DNA from: an uncultured Dialister sp.
GTDB taxonomy: Bacteria; Bacillota; Negativicutes; Veillonellales; Dialisteraceae
Assembly (NCBI GenBank): GCA_934178345.1
Contig: CAKPQG010000003.1
Location: 1-64,000, forward strand
Direction of reading: 5' to 3'
DNA length: 64,000 bases
Below, in pieces: positions 1 through 8,174 of the stretch. Below the pieces are notes generated by a model that was not told where the DNA came from, did no database searches, and saw only the letters and a program-made list of their open reading frames with translations. Position numbers and translations under genes: made by a program. How positions within the stretch are numbered: the stretch's first letter is position 1; each line of letters starts with the position of its first letter.

Positions 1-17
1 GATGCCATGTTTTTACG

Positions 18-32
18 TTAAGGAAACGCTGA
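18..32. repeat. half copy of a palindromic repeat
   Basis: TTAAGGAAACGCTGA matches one arm of the palindromic repeat found complete at 37497-37547. Only the left arm is present here, 43 bases before the tgt start codon. It may be a decayed copy. Confidence 0.45.
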
Positions 33-74
33 ATTTAATCAACTATCTTTTAGACATCATAAGGATCTACAACT

Positions 75-1184
75 ATGGTTATTAACTACGAACTGGTCGC
101 CGAAGACAAGAAGACCGGCGCGCGGGCAGGACTCCTGCACACGCCTCATGGCACGTTCAAGACGCCGATGTTTATGCCGGTCGGCACGCAGGCGACAGTC
201 AAGACTGTCACGCCCGAAGAGCTCGAAGACATGGGCGCGCAGATCATCCTCTCGAATACTTATCACCTCTTTCTGCGACCAGGCACGGAGCTGATCAAAG
301 AGGCGGGCGAGCTGCATCGTTTCATGAACTGGCCGAAGGGAATACTGACGGACAGCGGCGGCTTTCAGGTCTTCTCTCTGGGAGCTATGCGCAAGATCAC
401 GGAGGAGGGTGTGCACTTCCGTTCTTTCCTCGATGGTTCGAAGCAGTTTCTCTCTCCGGAAGTTTCTATTCACGCGCAGGAGGATCTCGGGAGCGATATC
501 GCGATGGCTTTCGATGAATGCATTCCCTATCCGGCGGACTATGAGTATGCCGACCATTCCACGGCGCGCACGACGCGCTGGGCAGAGCGCTGCATCAAGG
601 CGCATACCCGCAAGGATCGCGGCATGTTCGGTATCGTGCAGGGCGGGATGTACAAGGATCTTCGGAAGAGGAGCGCACTCGAGATTTCCTCCATGCCCTT
701 TGACGGCATGGCGATCGGCGGGCTCTCAGTCGGTGAGCCGCACGACCTCATGTATGACATTCTGGAGCACACCACGCAGTTCCTGCCGGTGAATAAAGCC
801 AGATACCTCATGGGTGTCGGCACGCCGGACTGCCTCGTCGAAGGCGTGGCTCGCGGTATCGACATGTTCGACTGCGTATTCCCGACGCGTGTCGCCAGAA
901 ATGGCATGGCCATGGTGCATTCCGGCCGCATGAATATGAAGAACAAGAAGTATGAGAAGGACTGGGCACCGCTCGAGGAGGGCTGCGGGTGTTACACCTG
1001 TCAGCACTACAGCCGTGCATACATCCGTCATCTCTACAAGTCGGAAGAGCTTCTCGCCTTCCGCCTCGTGACGATACACAATCTTTTCTTCCTGCTCCAG
1101 TTTATGCGTGACATGCGACAGGCGATCATAGATGGAAACTTCACGGAGTTCAGAGAGAGCTTCATGGCGGGCTATCATCGCTGA
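75..1184 (+). CDS. tgt: queuine tRNA-ribosyltransferase (tRNA-guanine transglycosylase)
   Basis: Exchanges guanine-34 of GUN-anticodon tRNAs for the queuosine precursor preQ1, in the cytoplasm. The 369-residue length is normal for bacterial Tgt. The catalytic aspartates are visible as DSGGFQ (D93) and in MFDCVFPTR (D266). The zinc site is C304, C306, C309 and H335, spaced as in known Tgt. The start ATG follows AAGGA about ten bases upstream. It is followed by yajC, secD and secF, the usual arrangement in many bacteria. queG, the last queuosine step, lies 5.6 kb downstream, so the cell probably makes queuosine rather than only preQ1-tRNA. Confidence 0.97.
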   Translation: MVINYELVAEDKKTGARAGLLHTPHGTFKTPMFMPVGTQATVKTVTPEELEDMGAQIILSNTYHLFLRPGTELIKEAGELHRFMNWPKGILTDSGGFQVFSLGAMRKITEEGVHFRSFLDGSKQFLSPEVSIHAQEDLGSDIAMAFDECIPYPADYEYADHSTARTTRWAERCIKAHTRKDRGMFGIVQGGMYKDLRKRSALEISSMPFDGMAIGGLSVGEPHDLMYDILEHTTQFLPVNKARYLMGVGTPDCLVEGVARGIDMFDCVFPTRVARNGMAMVHSGRMNMKNKKYEKDWAPLEEGCGCYTCQHYSRAYIRHLYKSEELLAFRLVTIHNLFFLLQFMRDMRQAIIDGNFTEFRESFMAGYHR

Positions 1185-1206
1185 TCCCATCTCCCTTTAC
1201 AACATT

Positions 1207-1235
1207 TTGACACATAATTAGAAAATAACTACAGA
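1207..1235 (+). promoter_or_regulatory. candidate promoter for yajC
   Basis: TTGACA at 1207-1212 is followed after 17 bases by TACAGA at 1230-1235. The -10 is imperfect, so this is only a candidate. Confidence 0.4.
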
Positions 1236-1250
1236 CAACGATCATCAAAG

Positions 1251-1271
1251 TATGGTAAAATAAATACCATA
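1251..1271. promoter_or_regulatory. inverted repeat before yajC (possible operator)
   Basis: TATGGTA (1251-1257) and TACCATA (1265-1271) form a perfect 7-bp inverted repeat with a 7-base AT spacer, ending ten bases before the yajC ribosome binding site. There is no T-run, so it is not a terminator. An operator or a 5' UTR hairpin is possible. Confidence 0.4.
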
Positions 1272-1293
1272 TGATTTGACGGAGGTGAATCAA

Positions 1294-1791
1294 ATGGAAC
1301 AGGTAATGAATTTCGTCAGTCTGGCATGGCCATTTCTGGTGCTGGTCGGTATTATGTATTTCTTCATGTATCGCCCGCAGCAGAAGCTGAAGGTGGAAAG
1401 AGGTCGTTTCCTGATGTCCCTGAGAAAAGGGGATCATGTAGTAACGGCTGGAGGCATTCACGGGACGATCAAAGTACTGCGTGACAAATACGTAGAGCTG
1501 GAAATCGCACCGAAGGTCATCATCAAAGTAGAAAAGACCGCCATTCAGCACGGTGATGTGAAGCTCATCGACGAAGAGACCGCCAAGAAAGCCGGTGCGG
1601 CTGCCCTTGGTGCTGCTTCGGAAGAACAGGTCATGAATCAGACCAAACACAAAGACGAACCGGAAACCGAAGTGGTGGAAGAGGTCGTCGAAGTGGATGA
1701 TCCGAAAGATGCCGGCACGGAAGTGGTCGAGGAAGTCGTCGAGGTCGAAGATAAAGACGTTTCTAAAGACAAAAAAGAGGAAAAGAAATGA
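1294..1791 (+). CDS. yajC: preprotein translocase subunit YajC
   Basis: Small single-span partner of SecD/SecF in the Sec holotranslocon at the inner membrane. The helix is about residues 5-26, followed by the family segment MYRPQQK. I place the start at ATG 1294, because GGAGGTG at 1281-1287 is correctly spaced for it; an upstream in-frame TTG at 1276 would put the Shine-Dalgarno inside the gene. At 165 residues it is longer than usual (about 85-110). The extra is an acidic C-terminal tail containing two near-identical copies of TEVVEEVVEV, about residues 125-152. The stop overlaps the next gene's start. Confidence 0.93.
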   Translation: MEQVMNFVSLAWPFLVLVGIMYFFMYRPQQKLKVERGRFLMSLRKGDHVVTAGGIHGTIKVLRDKYVELEIAPKVIIKVEKTAIQHGDVKLIDEETAKKAGAAALGAASEEQVMNQTKHKDEPETEVVEEVVEVDDPKDAGTEVVEEVVEVEDKDVSKDKKEEKK

Positions 1792-2381
1792 TGGAGACGG
1801 ATACTCCTTCCGTGGTACGGAAGAAGGAAATCCGCCAGAAGATGCTCGCCTTACGGCGGGCTCTTTCTGCTACTGACATGGAAGTCATGAGCCTCGCTTT
1901 GGCGGATCGGATCTGCGGGTCAGCCGTGTATCAGAAAGCCCATCGCATCATGGCTTATCTTTCCATGAAGGGAGAAGCCGATCTTGATCCTTTCATCCGC
2001 CGCGCTCTTTCTGAGGGGAAGGAGATTTACATCCCCGTATGTCTGTCTGAAAAGCAGATGGAGGCGGGGCGGCTCATGGATATGGAGCATTTCATCCAAG
2101 GACCGTATGGCCTGCGGGATCTGCCCAAGGGCTATGAAGCCATAGCGCCGGGCATGCTGGATCTTGTCCTCGTACCGGGTACGGCGGGGACAGAAAGCGG
2201 TGCGCGCCTTGGGATGGGAGCCGGATACTATGACAGGTATCTGGCAAAGATCTCCTATGAAAAAAGGATCATGACATTGTGGGATTTCCAAGTCGTAGAT
2301 TTCCTCCCCGAAGAGCCTTTCGACCAGCGGATGGCCGGTATCATTACAGAAAAACGAAGTATCATCACGAAAAGAGGTTGA
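1788..2381 (+). CDS. 5-formyltetrahydrofolate cyclo-ligase
   Basis: Converts 5-formyl-THF to 5,10-methenyl-THF using ATP, in the cytoplasm. The C-terminal nucleotide-binding signature RLGMGAGYYDRYL is clear, and the 197-residue length is typical. The start overlaps the yajC stop as ATGA, so translation is probably coupled. Insertion of this folate gene between yajC and secD is unusual and makes it part of the Sec operon transcript. Family names in use are YgfA and FthC. Confidence 0.92.
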   Translation: MMETDTPSVVRKKEIRQKMLALRRALSATDMEVMSLALADRICGSAVYQKAHRIMAYLSMKGEADLDPFIRRALSEGKEIYIPVCLSEKQMEAGRLMDMEHFIQGPYGLRDLPKGYEAIAPGMLDLVLVPGTAGTESGARLGMGAGYYDRYLAKISYEKRIMTLWDFQVVDFLPEEPFDQRMAGIITEKRSIITKRG

Positions 2382-2385
2382 AGTT

Positions 2386-3633
2386 TTGGAAAAGAAAAGG
2401 AACAGCAGCGTCAGAAGCGGCGCGCTCATCCGATTCTGGGTCGTTATCGCGGCCATTATCGGGATTTTCCTTGTGAGCGTGGGCTGGCTGGCCGGGCATA
2501 TCCGTCAGGGTCTTGACTTGCAGGGCGGCACGCATATCGTCATGCAGGCGGAGGATACTGAAGAAAATAAGGTCACCAATGAGGCGATCACGCAGGTCAT
2601 CAATATCATGCAGAAGCGTGTCAATGAAATGGGTCTGACGGAACCGATCATCCAGCGCGAAGGGGCGAATCGTATCATCATCGAGCTGCCGGGTGAAAAG
2701 GATCCGCAGAAGGCCATCGAAACCATTGGCAAGACCGCAGTCCTCCAGTTCAAGGATGAGGAAGGCAATGTCAAGCTGACGGGGGAAGACCTGAAAAACG
2801 CCAAGGAACAGATGGGGCAGAACAAGCAGCCGCTCGTTGCTCTTGAATTTTCCGATGAGGGCGGAAAGAAATTCGGCGCTCTCACCGCAGCAAATATCGG
2901 CCGTCACATCGGGATCTATCTCGATGGAGAGCTCCTGACGAATCCGGTCGTCAATGAAGCCATCACCGGCGGCTCGGCTGTCATCACGGGGCAGAGAACA
3001 CTCGAAGAAGCAAAGGATCTGGCGATCCTTCTCCGCAGCGGTGCGCTTCCGGTCAAGGTTTCCGTCATGGAAGTCCGTACTGTCGGGCCGTCTCTTGGTC
3101 AGGATTCCAAGGATAAGTCCGTCGTAGCGTTCACCATCGGTCTCTCTCTGGTCGTCATTTTCATGCTGGCCGTGTACCGCATGGCCGGCTTTGTCGCGGA
3201 TGTGGCGCTTCTTGTGTATGTCCTCATCCTTCTGGGCATCCTGAATATGCTGCATGCGACACTGACACTGCCAAGTGTGGCGGGCGTCATTCTGTCCATC
3301 GGTATGGCAGTCGATGCGAATGTCCTCATCTTTGAACGATTTAAAGAAGAAATCGCATCCGGCAAGCTGCTTAGACTGGCTGTCCAGTCCGGCTTCAAGC
3401 GCGCTTTTGTCACCATCTTTGATGCGAATATGACAGTCATCATCACCTCCTGCATCCTCTTCTTCCTGGGCAGTGCAACGGTGAAGGGGTTCGCCTTCTC
3501 ACTCGGCCTTGGTGTCGCTGTATCCATGTTCACCGCGATCACCGTCAGCCGTACACTGCTCATGTTCCTCATCGATGCGAACTGGATCCATAACCCCTGG
3601 TGGTTTGGCGGAAAAAGGGGGTACGATAGATAA
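2386..3633 (+). CDS. secD: protein translocase subunit SecD
   Basis: RND-type membrane protein that with SecF uses the proton or sodium gradient to complete export through SecYEG. The start is TTG at 2386, with AGAGG eight bases upstream. A first helix lies near residues 15-32, followed by the hallmark GLDLQGGTH, the extracytoplasmic domain, and a five-helix C-terminal block with the conserved GMAVDANVLIFERFKEE. The 415-residue length matches the shorter Firmicutes form. secF follows with an overlapping start. Confidence 0.96.
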   Translation: MEKKRNSSVRSGALIRFWVVIAAIIGIFLVSVGWLAGHIRQGLDLQGGTHIVMQAEDTEENKVTNEAITQVINIMQKRVNEMGLTEPIIQREGANRIIIELPGEKDPQKAIETIGKTAVLQFKDEEGNVKLTGEDLKNAKEQMGQNKQPLVALEFSDEGGKKFGALTAANIGRHIGIYLDGELLTNPVVNEAITGGSAVITGQRTLEEAKDLAILLRSGALPVKVSVMEVRTVGPSLGQDSKDKSVVAFTIGLSLVVIFMLAVYRMAGFVADVALLVYVLILLGILNMLHATLTLPSVAGVILSIGMAVDANVLIFERFKEEIASGKLLRLAVQSGFKRAFVTIFDANMTVIITSCILFFLGSATVKGFAFSLGLGVAVSMFTAITVSRTLLMFLIDANWIHNPWWFGGKRGYDR

Positions 3634-4559
3634 TGTTCAACAGCTTTGATTTTATCGGCAAACGAAAGATCTGGTTCGGCCTTTCCGGACTTCTGGTCAT
3701 TCTTTCTATTGTGTCCATCATCCTCTTCCGTTTCAACTGGGGGATTGATTTTACCGGCGGCACCATTCTGGAGCTGGCATTTCCTAAGAATGTCACAGTA
3801 GAAGAGGTGCGTGACGGCCTTCGCGCGGATGGTCTTGAAACAGCGACCATTCAGCTTTCCGGCAGCAATATGCAGGGAGAGTCCGGCGATGACGTCATCA
3901 TCCGTACCAGAAACCTCTCTGCGGAAGAAGCGCAGACTGTCGTTTCTCATGTCAAGGATAAAGTCGGTGAAGCTGAAGTGAAGCGTATCGAGACTGTCGG
4001 TGCCGTGATCGGTTCTGAAGTCACGAAGAACACGCTCCTCAATGTTATCCTGTCTTTCGGCGCGATGATCCTCTACATGTCTATCCGTTTTGAGCACCGT
4101 ATCGCGCTGTCTGCGATCGTAGCGATCTGCCATGATATCCTGATGGTACTCGGTGTCTTTGCATTCTTCCATCTGGAAGTCGATGCCTCCTTCCTTGCGG
4201 CGATCCTGACGGTTCTTGGTTACTCCATGAATGAATCCGTCGTCATCTTCGACCGTATTCGTGAAGCCATTCATACCCATCGCCGGACAGACAGCTTTGC
4301 GAAACTGGCCAATGATTCCATTCATCAGACCATCCGCCGTTCCATGTATACTCTGACTACGACGCTCTTCTGCGTGGCTTCGCTCTACTTCTTCGGAGGT
4401 GATACCACGAGAAACTTCGCGCTGGTCATGCTGATCGGCTTCATCTCCGGGGCCTACTCTTCTGTCTGCGTAGCGACATCTCTGTGGGTCACATGGCATG
4501 AACATACCGCAAGTACCAGAAATGCGCCTTCTCGCGAAGAGAAGAAGTCGAAAAAATAA
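3633..4559 (+). CDS. secF: protein translocase subunit SecF
   Basis: Partner of SecD in the accessory Sec complex. It has an N-terminal helix, the signature FNWGIDFTGG, an extracytoplasmic domain, and five C-terminal helices with the family motif GYSMNESVVIFDRIRE. The ATG overlaps the last base of the secD stop, indicating coupled translation. At 308 residues it is of usual size. An intrinsic terminator directly follows, ending the tgt-to-secF transcription unit. Confidence 0.96.
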   Translation: MFNSFDFIGKRKIWFGLSGLLVILSIVSIILFRFNWGIDFTGGTILELAFPKNVTVEEVRDGLRADGLETATIQLSGSNMQGESGDDVIIRTRNLSAEEAQTVVSHVKDKVGEAEVKRIETVGAVIGSEVTKNTLLNVILSFGAMILYMSIRFEHRIALSAIVAICHDILMVLGVFAFFHLEVDASFLAAILTVLGYSMNESVVIFDRIREAIHTHRRTDSFAKLANDSIHQTIRRSMYTLTTTLFCVASLYFFGGDTTRNFALVMLIGFISGAYSSVCVATSLWVTWHEHTASTRNAPSREEKKSKK

Positions 4560-4573
4560 GTGAATCAACAAAA

Positions 4574-4600
4574 AAGACTGCGAGTGCTCGCAGTCTTTTT
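4574..4600 (+). terminator. intrinsic terminator after secF
   Basis: An 11-bp perfect stem (AAGACTGCGAG with CTCGCAGTCTT, two-base loop) is followed by a T-run. Confidence 0.9.
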
Positions 4601-4608
4601 GTGTGGGA

Positions 4609-4886
4609 TGAGTAGCTAGGGATTAGGAGCCTCGAGCGACTAGTGACTAGTGACTGGTGACTTGAATACCGCCTTCGGGCATCGCCACCATCTATACTCC
4701 GCGGCGCTTAGATCCTTCGACTCAGTTTTCATATTTCAGATAATCCATTTTCTAATATACGACGTTTTTCTCCGCTCAGGATGACGAAATGCGCCGCACC
4801 ACCCCCTTTGAACCCTCTGAACTTGTTTGAACCCTCTGAACCTCTTTCGCATGTAATCAAAGGGCACCACGCCCCGTAGTCTAACC
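4609..4886 (-). repeat. composite intergenic repeat block, reverse orientation
   Basis: It holds, in reverse order to other blocks, the TAGGGATTAG and GTGACTA 7-mer arrays, the TCCGCGGCGCTT half of the hairpin module, a tandem of TCTGAACC/TTTGAACC, and the GGGTTAGCCC-like module. The hairpin loop is occupied by a separate 78-bp inverted-repeat element at 4710-4787. No gene is seen. Confidence 0.8.
4710..4787. mobile_element. 78-bp short inverted-repeat element (MITE-like), type B
   Basis: It starts AGATCCTTCGACTCAG and ends CGCTCAGGATGACGAA, so the ends are roughly complementary. A second 78-bp copy in the opposite orientation lies at 34691-34768. Here it sits exactly where other copies of the host hairpin have a short AT-rich loop, as expected of an insertion. 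There is no coding capacity. Confidence 0.6.
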
Positions 4887-4922
4887 GTGAAAGAGCGGGT
4901 CCTTTAGAGAAAGAGCGTAAGA

Positions 4923-4954
4923 AAAAACCGCGCTGCCCTTCGGGCAACGCGGCT
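4923..4954 (-). terminator. intrinsic terminator of the symporter gene
   Basis: On the minus strand a GCCGCG...CGCGGT stem with an inner GCCC/GGGC pair is followed by a T-run. It lies 14 bases beyond the symporter stop codon. Confidence 0.85.
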
Positions 4955-4967
4955 TTTCAAATGGAGT

Positions 4968-6392
4968 TTATTCTTTATAATTATTTTCTTCATCCCACCA
5001 GTAGACGCCTTTCTGGCTGGGGAGGACATTTCTATGGAAGAACGGGATCTTGATGCCTTCTTTCAGCTGACGCTCATAGTCTTTGAGGCACGCATTGGCC
5101 TGCGGGAAGAGAAGAAGGATGGCAGTGACGTTTGTCAGTACCATGAAAGCCATGAAGAGGTCGGCAAGATTCCAGACGAGCGGGAGGTCAGCCAGAGAGC
5201 CCCAGAAGATCATGACAGCGATGCAGATACGGAAAAGATTGAGAGGCCATTTCTTTTTTGTCAGGTGGCCGATATTGATTTCCCCATAGTAGTAGTTTCC
5301 GATAAGGGAGGTGAAGGCGAAGAGGAAGATCAGGATGGAGACAGCTTTCGGCGCCATCGGTCCGAAGTACTGTGCAAGATCCCACTGGATAAGTTCGATG
5401 CCGGTGAGACCGGTCGAAGCATAGTCTCCTGTCAGGAGGACGATGAAAGCGGAAGCAGAGCAGATGAAGAGTGTATCGACATAGACGCCGAAGGCCTGGA
5501 TGAGGCCCTGCACAGCCGGGTGGCTGGCGTCTGCGGTGGCTGCTGCATTTGGTACAGAGCCTTCGCCGGCTTCATTCGAGAAGAGGCCGCGCTTGAAGCC
5601 TGTCAGGACGGCAGCGCCCATGCCGCCGCCGAAGACTGCCTGAAAGTCAAAGGCATCGCGGAAAATGATGCCAAAGACGCGGGGCATTTCTGTGATGTTG
5701 AAAAGCATGATGCCGAGCGTGATCAGGATGTAAATGCCCGCCATGATCGGGACCATCCACTCTGTGACGCGGGCGATACGGCCCATGCCGCCGCAGATGA
5801 CGGCCATAGCGAGGATGGTGACGACGCCGCCGATGAGCATGCGGTCAAGTCCCAGCGAGGAGGAAAGTGCGAGCGCGATGGTATTCGACTGGACGGAGTT
5901 GTAAATCATGCCATAGGTGACAGAAATCAGGATAGCAAAAATCGCGGCCCACAGGCTATGCCCGAGTCCATTTTTCAGATAGTAAGCCGGGCCGCCGCGG
6001 AATCCGGCACCGTCTTCACGCGGGACTTTATAAATCTGCCCGAGTGTACTTTCTACGAAGCCTGTCGCTGATCCAATGATGGCGATGAACCACATCCAGA
6101 AAATCGCACCAGGACCGCCCGCTGTGATAGCGATGGCAATGCCGGCAATATTGCCGACGCCGACACGGGATGCTGTGCTGACACAGAAGGCCTGAAATGG
6201 GGAGATTTCATTGCCGGCTGTCTTTTTACCGGCACTCTCTGTGATGAGAGAGAACATTTTCGTAAAATAGCGAACCTGTACGCCGCGGGTGCGGACGGTA
6301 AAGTAGAACCCGGCACCCACCAGAAGAATGATGATCACCGAGGACCAGAGAAATCCATTGATTTCTGAAACAATAGCGTTGAGCGCTTCCAT
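4968..6392 (-). CDS. sodium:amino acid (alanine/glycine) symporter, AGCS family
   Basis: Inner-membrane secondary transporter that imports alanine or glycine with sodium. It has about ten to twelve hydrophobic segments and family stretches such as GVGNIAGIAIAITAGGPGA and FSNEAGEGSVPNAAA. The frame is open further upstream, but the start is best placed at ATG 6392 (474 residues), where GGAGGTAT is at proper distance. Its promoter at 6438-6466 lies upstream of that ATG. It is monocistronic, with its own terminator. The substrate within the family cannot be fixed from sequence alone. Confidence 0.93.
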   Translation of the reverse strand: MEALNAIVSEINGFLWSSVIIILLVGAGFYFTVRTRGVQVRYFTKMFSLITESAGKKTAGNEISPFQAFCVSTASRVGVGNIAGIAIAITAGGPGAIFWMWFIAIIGSATGFVESTLGQIYKVPREDGAGFRGGPAYYLKNGLGHSLWAAIFAILISVTYGMIYNSVQSNTIALALSSSLGLDRMLIGGVVTILAMAVICGGMGRIARVTEWMVPIMAGIYILITLGIMLFNITEMPRVFGIIFRDAFDFQAVFGGGMGAAVLTGFKRGLFSNEAGEGSVPNAAATADASHPAVQGLIQAFGVYVDTLFICSASAFIVLLTGDYASTGLTGIELIQWDLAQYFGPMAPKAVSILIFLFAFTSLIGNYYYGEINIGHLTKKKWPLNLFRICIAVMIFWGSLADLPLVWNLADLFMAFMVLTNVTAILLLFPQANACLKDYERQLKEGIKIPFFHRNVLPSQKGVYWWDEENNYKE

Positions 6393-6437
6393 GATACCTC
6401 CTTGGAAACTGAATGCGAAAAATAATGAAACCATCTT

Positions 6438-6466
6438 ATTATATACGTTTTTGAAAGGAGATACAA
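6438..6466 (-). promoter_or_regulatory. promoter of the AGCS symporter
   Basis: On the minus strand TTGTAT (6461-6466) is 17 bases from TATAAT (6438-6443). It lies 45 bases ahead of the chosen start codon. Confidence 0.7.
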
Positions 6467-6559
6467 TTGCGTGGCAAAGGCGACGCTTCTTTTGCCAGCC
6501 GCTAGTCACCAGTATTGCGTTTTCTAAATAACTTGGCATTTAAGTCAACTTCTGAATCA

Positions 6560-6780
6560 AGTGAGGAGTGAGGAGTGAGGAGTGAAGGTACGGCGCATAA
6601 AATCAGGAAGCGCCGCGGAGTTTTATATAAATGATGGACAAACTGTTTTGTATAATGAGGGGGCACTATATGAATTGTGTGCCCCTTCCAGCACTTCTCA
6701 CTTCTAACTAAGTCCAGAAGTTAACAAATAGCTATACCAGTCACAAGTCACAAGTCACAAGTCACCAGTCACTAGTCACT
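6560..6780 (+). repeat. composite intergenic repeat block
   Basis: It begins with three tandem GAGGAGT heptads, then the CGGCGC...GCGCCG hairpin with a GGAGTTTTATATAAA tail. Next comes the hairpin GGGGCAC/GTGCCCC (6660-6685) around TATATGAATT, then a run of AGTCACA/AGTCACC heptads reaching the queG stop. No gene is seen. Confidence 0.8.
6660..6685 (+). repeat. TATATGAATT hairpin module, copy 1
   Basis: Arms GGGGCAC and GTGCCCC enclose TATATGAATTGT and are followed by TTCCA. The same loop recurs at 21314-21339 and 42006-42031 with different but still complementary arms. Confidence 0.7.
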
Positions 6781-7665
6781 GTGTTTCTCATTTACAAATT
6801 CCCAATTTCTGAGCAGTACTTTTTTCCCGCGCCAGGCGAAAGCGTAGGAGCGGAAGGCTTTATCGAAGGCGCGGTTGGAGTAGGTGTCCATTTCTTTCTT
6901 TGTCAGTGTGGAAATCCGATGCTCATGAATCTCCGGAAGCGGAGAGGGGAGGGCTTTTTGATTGAAAGGACAGAAGCGCTGGCATTCATCGCAACCAAAA
7001 ATGTAGGGTGTCCGCTGCAGGATCTGTATTTCTTCCGAGGAGAGATCTTCCTTCTTTTGCGTGAGGTAGGATTTGCATCGGAAGGGATCGAGTCTGTTCT
7101 CTCGGATGGCGCGTCCGGGACAGCGGATGAGGCATTCGCGGCAGCTGCCGCAATCCAGCGTGAGCGGCTTATCAGGCGCAAGCGGCAGTGTGGTCAGGAT
7201 GGATCCGATGGTAACGAAGGAGCCGTATGTCGGATGGATCAGGCAGTGATTTCTTCCGAAGAACCCAAGCCCGGCGGCGTAGGCAAGCCAGCGGTCGACC
7301 ATGGGAGAGGTATCCACGAGTGGGAGAAACTGCTCGCCCGGATAAGACGGGCGAGCAGTCTCTATGATTTTCTGAAGATAGCGGTGGATGACTTTGTGGT
7401 AGTCCATGGGCCTTGCGTAGAGCGCGATATTTCCTTCTTCGGGCTTAAGCGGTCTGTATGGAAATAGAATCACAAAGAAGGAGCGCGCCTCTTTTAGGAG
7501 CGCGGAAGGATCCAGTCTTTCTGCAAGCGAGGAGGGCGCGAAGGGGACGGAGCCAGCCTTTTGAAGCTGCTCTTTTAGCGTACTGCCGAAAGAGGCAGAG
7601 CATGCGCCGCAGGCATCCAGATGAAGCGAGGCGGCGATCTGGGTAAGGTGAGATTTTGGAGTCAT
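6772..7665 (-). CDS. queG: epoxyqueuosine reductase
   Basis: Cobalamin- and iron-sulfur-dependent enzyme that reduces epoxyqueuosine to queuosine in tRNA. Two 4Fe-4S motifs are visible: CGSCRECLIRCP (C172, C175, C178, C182), and a further set using C197 plus CDECQRFCP (C225, C228, C232). DTSPMVDR (D118) holds the probable proton donor. At 297 residues it lacks the C-terminal extension of longer homologues. The region upstream of its ATG is wholly a GGTTCA heptad array, so there is no Shine-Dalgarno. Confidence 0.94.
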   Translation of the reverse strand: MTPKSHLTQIAASLHLDACGACSASFGSTLKEQLQKAGSVPFAPSSLAERLDPSALLKEARSFFVILFPYRPLKPEEGNIALYARPMDYHKVIHRYLQKIIETARPSYPGEQFLPLVDTSPMVDRWLAYAAGLGFFGRNHCLIHPTYGSFVTIGSILTTLPLAPDKPLTLDCGSCRECLIRCPGRAIRENRLDPFRCKSYLTQKKEDLSSEEIQILQRTPYIFGCDECQRFCPFNQKALPSPLPEIHEHRISTLTKKEMDTYSNRAFDKAFRSYAFAWRGKKVLLRNWEFVNEKHSD

Positions 7666-7666
7666 G

Positions 7667-7740
7667 GGGTTCAGGGTTCAGGGTTCAAGGTTCAAGGTTC
7701 AGGGTTCAAGGTTCAGGGTTCAGGGTTCAAGGTTCAGGGT
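7667..7740 (-). repeat. tandem GGGTTCA/AGGTTCA heptad array abutting queG
   Basis: Ten to eleven uninterrupted 7-bp units alternate GGGTTCA and AGGTTCA. The array passes into the GGGTTAGCCCC module. It starts one base from the queG start codon, so on the minus strand it forms the queG 5' untranslated region. Confidence 0.9.
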
Positions 7741-7879
7741 TAGCCCCGGGGACGTGCTGTCCCTTGATTGGGGATGAAAGCTTTGCTCGCCAGTTAGAAG
7801 TGAGGAGTTAGGAGTGAGGAGTGGTGGTGCGGCGCATAAAAATCAGAAGCGCCGCGGAGTTTTGATAGCGCTTCGCGCG
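7737..7879 (+). repeat. composite intergenic repeat block
   Basis: In order: the module GGGTTAGCCCCGGGGACG, GAGGAGT heptads, the hairpin GCGGCGC (arm) ATAAAAATCAGAA (loop) GCGCCGC, then GGAGTTTTGATAGCG. A type A MITE-like element follows directly. Confidence 0.85.
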
Positions 7880-8030
7880 CATCGTTATTTCGAGCGTAGC
7901 CGAGGGTCTTTATTGCAGAACGGTCATCACCTGATGTGAGGCAGCACTAGGACATCGTTTTCCATCGGCGCATACACGCTGATTCCCGCAATGCAGTAAA
8001 GTTCCCTCGGCTGCGCTCGGGATGACGATG
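7880..8030. mobile_element. 151-bp MITE-like element, type A
   Basis: Terminal inverted repeats of about 38 bp: the left end reads CATCGTTATTTCGAGCG and the right end, reverse-complemented, CATCGTCATCCCGAGCG, both continuing AGCCGAGGG. The interior (CCTGATGTGA, GGACATC, GCTGATTCCCGCA) matches a reverse-oriented copy at 60376-60530. There is no coding capacity. Confidence 0.75.
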
Positions 8031-8039
8031 CCGGAGAAT

Positions 8040-8125
8040 CCCAGTCACTCCTAATCCCTAGCCACTAATCCCTAGCTACAAGTCACCAGTCACAAGTCAC
8101 AAGTCACCAGTCACTAGTCATTCGA
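8040..8125. repeat. heptad arrays before the zeta-toxin-like gene
   Basis: CTAATCCCTAG units pass into AGTCACC/AGTCACA/AGTCACT units, all with a 7-base period. They fill the gap between the MITE-like element and the terminator of the next gene. Confidence 0.85.
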
Positions 8126-8143
8126 GATTCCTCATTCCTCATC

Positions 8144-8174
8144 ATAAAAAAGAGGCCGGAAGGCCTCTTTTTAT
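8144..8174 (-). terminator. intrinsic terminator of the zeta-toxin-like gene
   Basis: The minus strand reads AAAAAGAGGCC TTCC GGCCTCTTTTTT. The hairpin overlaps the last codons and stop of the gene. Confidence 0.85.

Noticed and set aside
7667..7740. CRISPR array
   Set aside because: The repeats are 7 bp with no spacers, and no cas genes are present.
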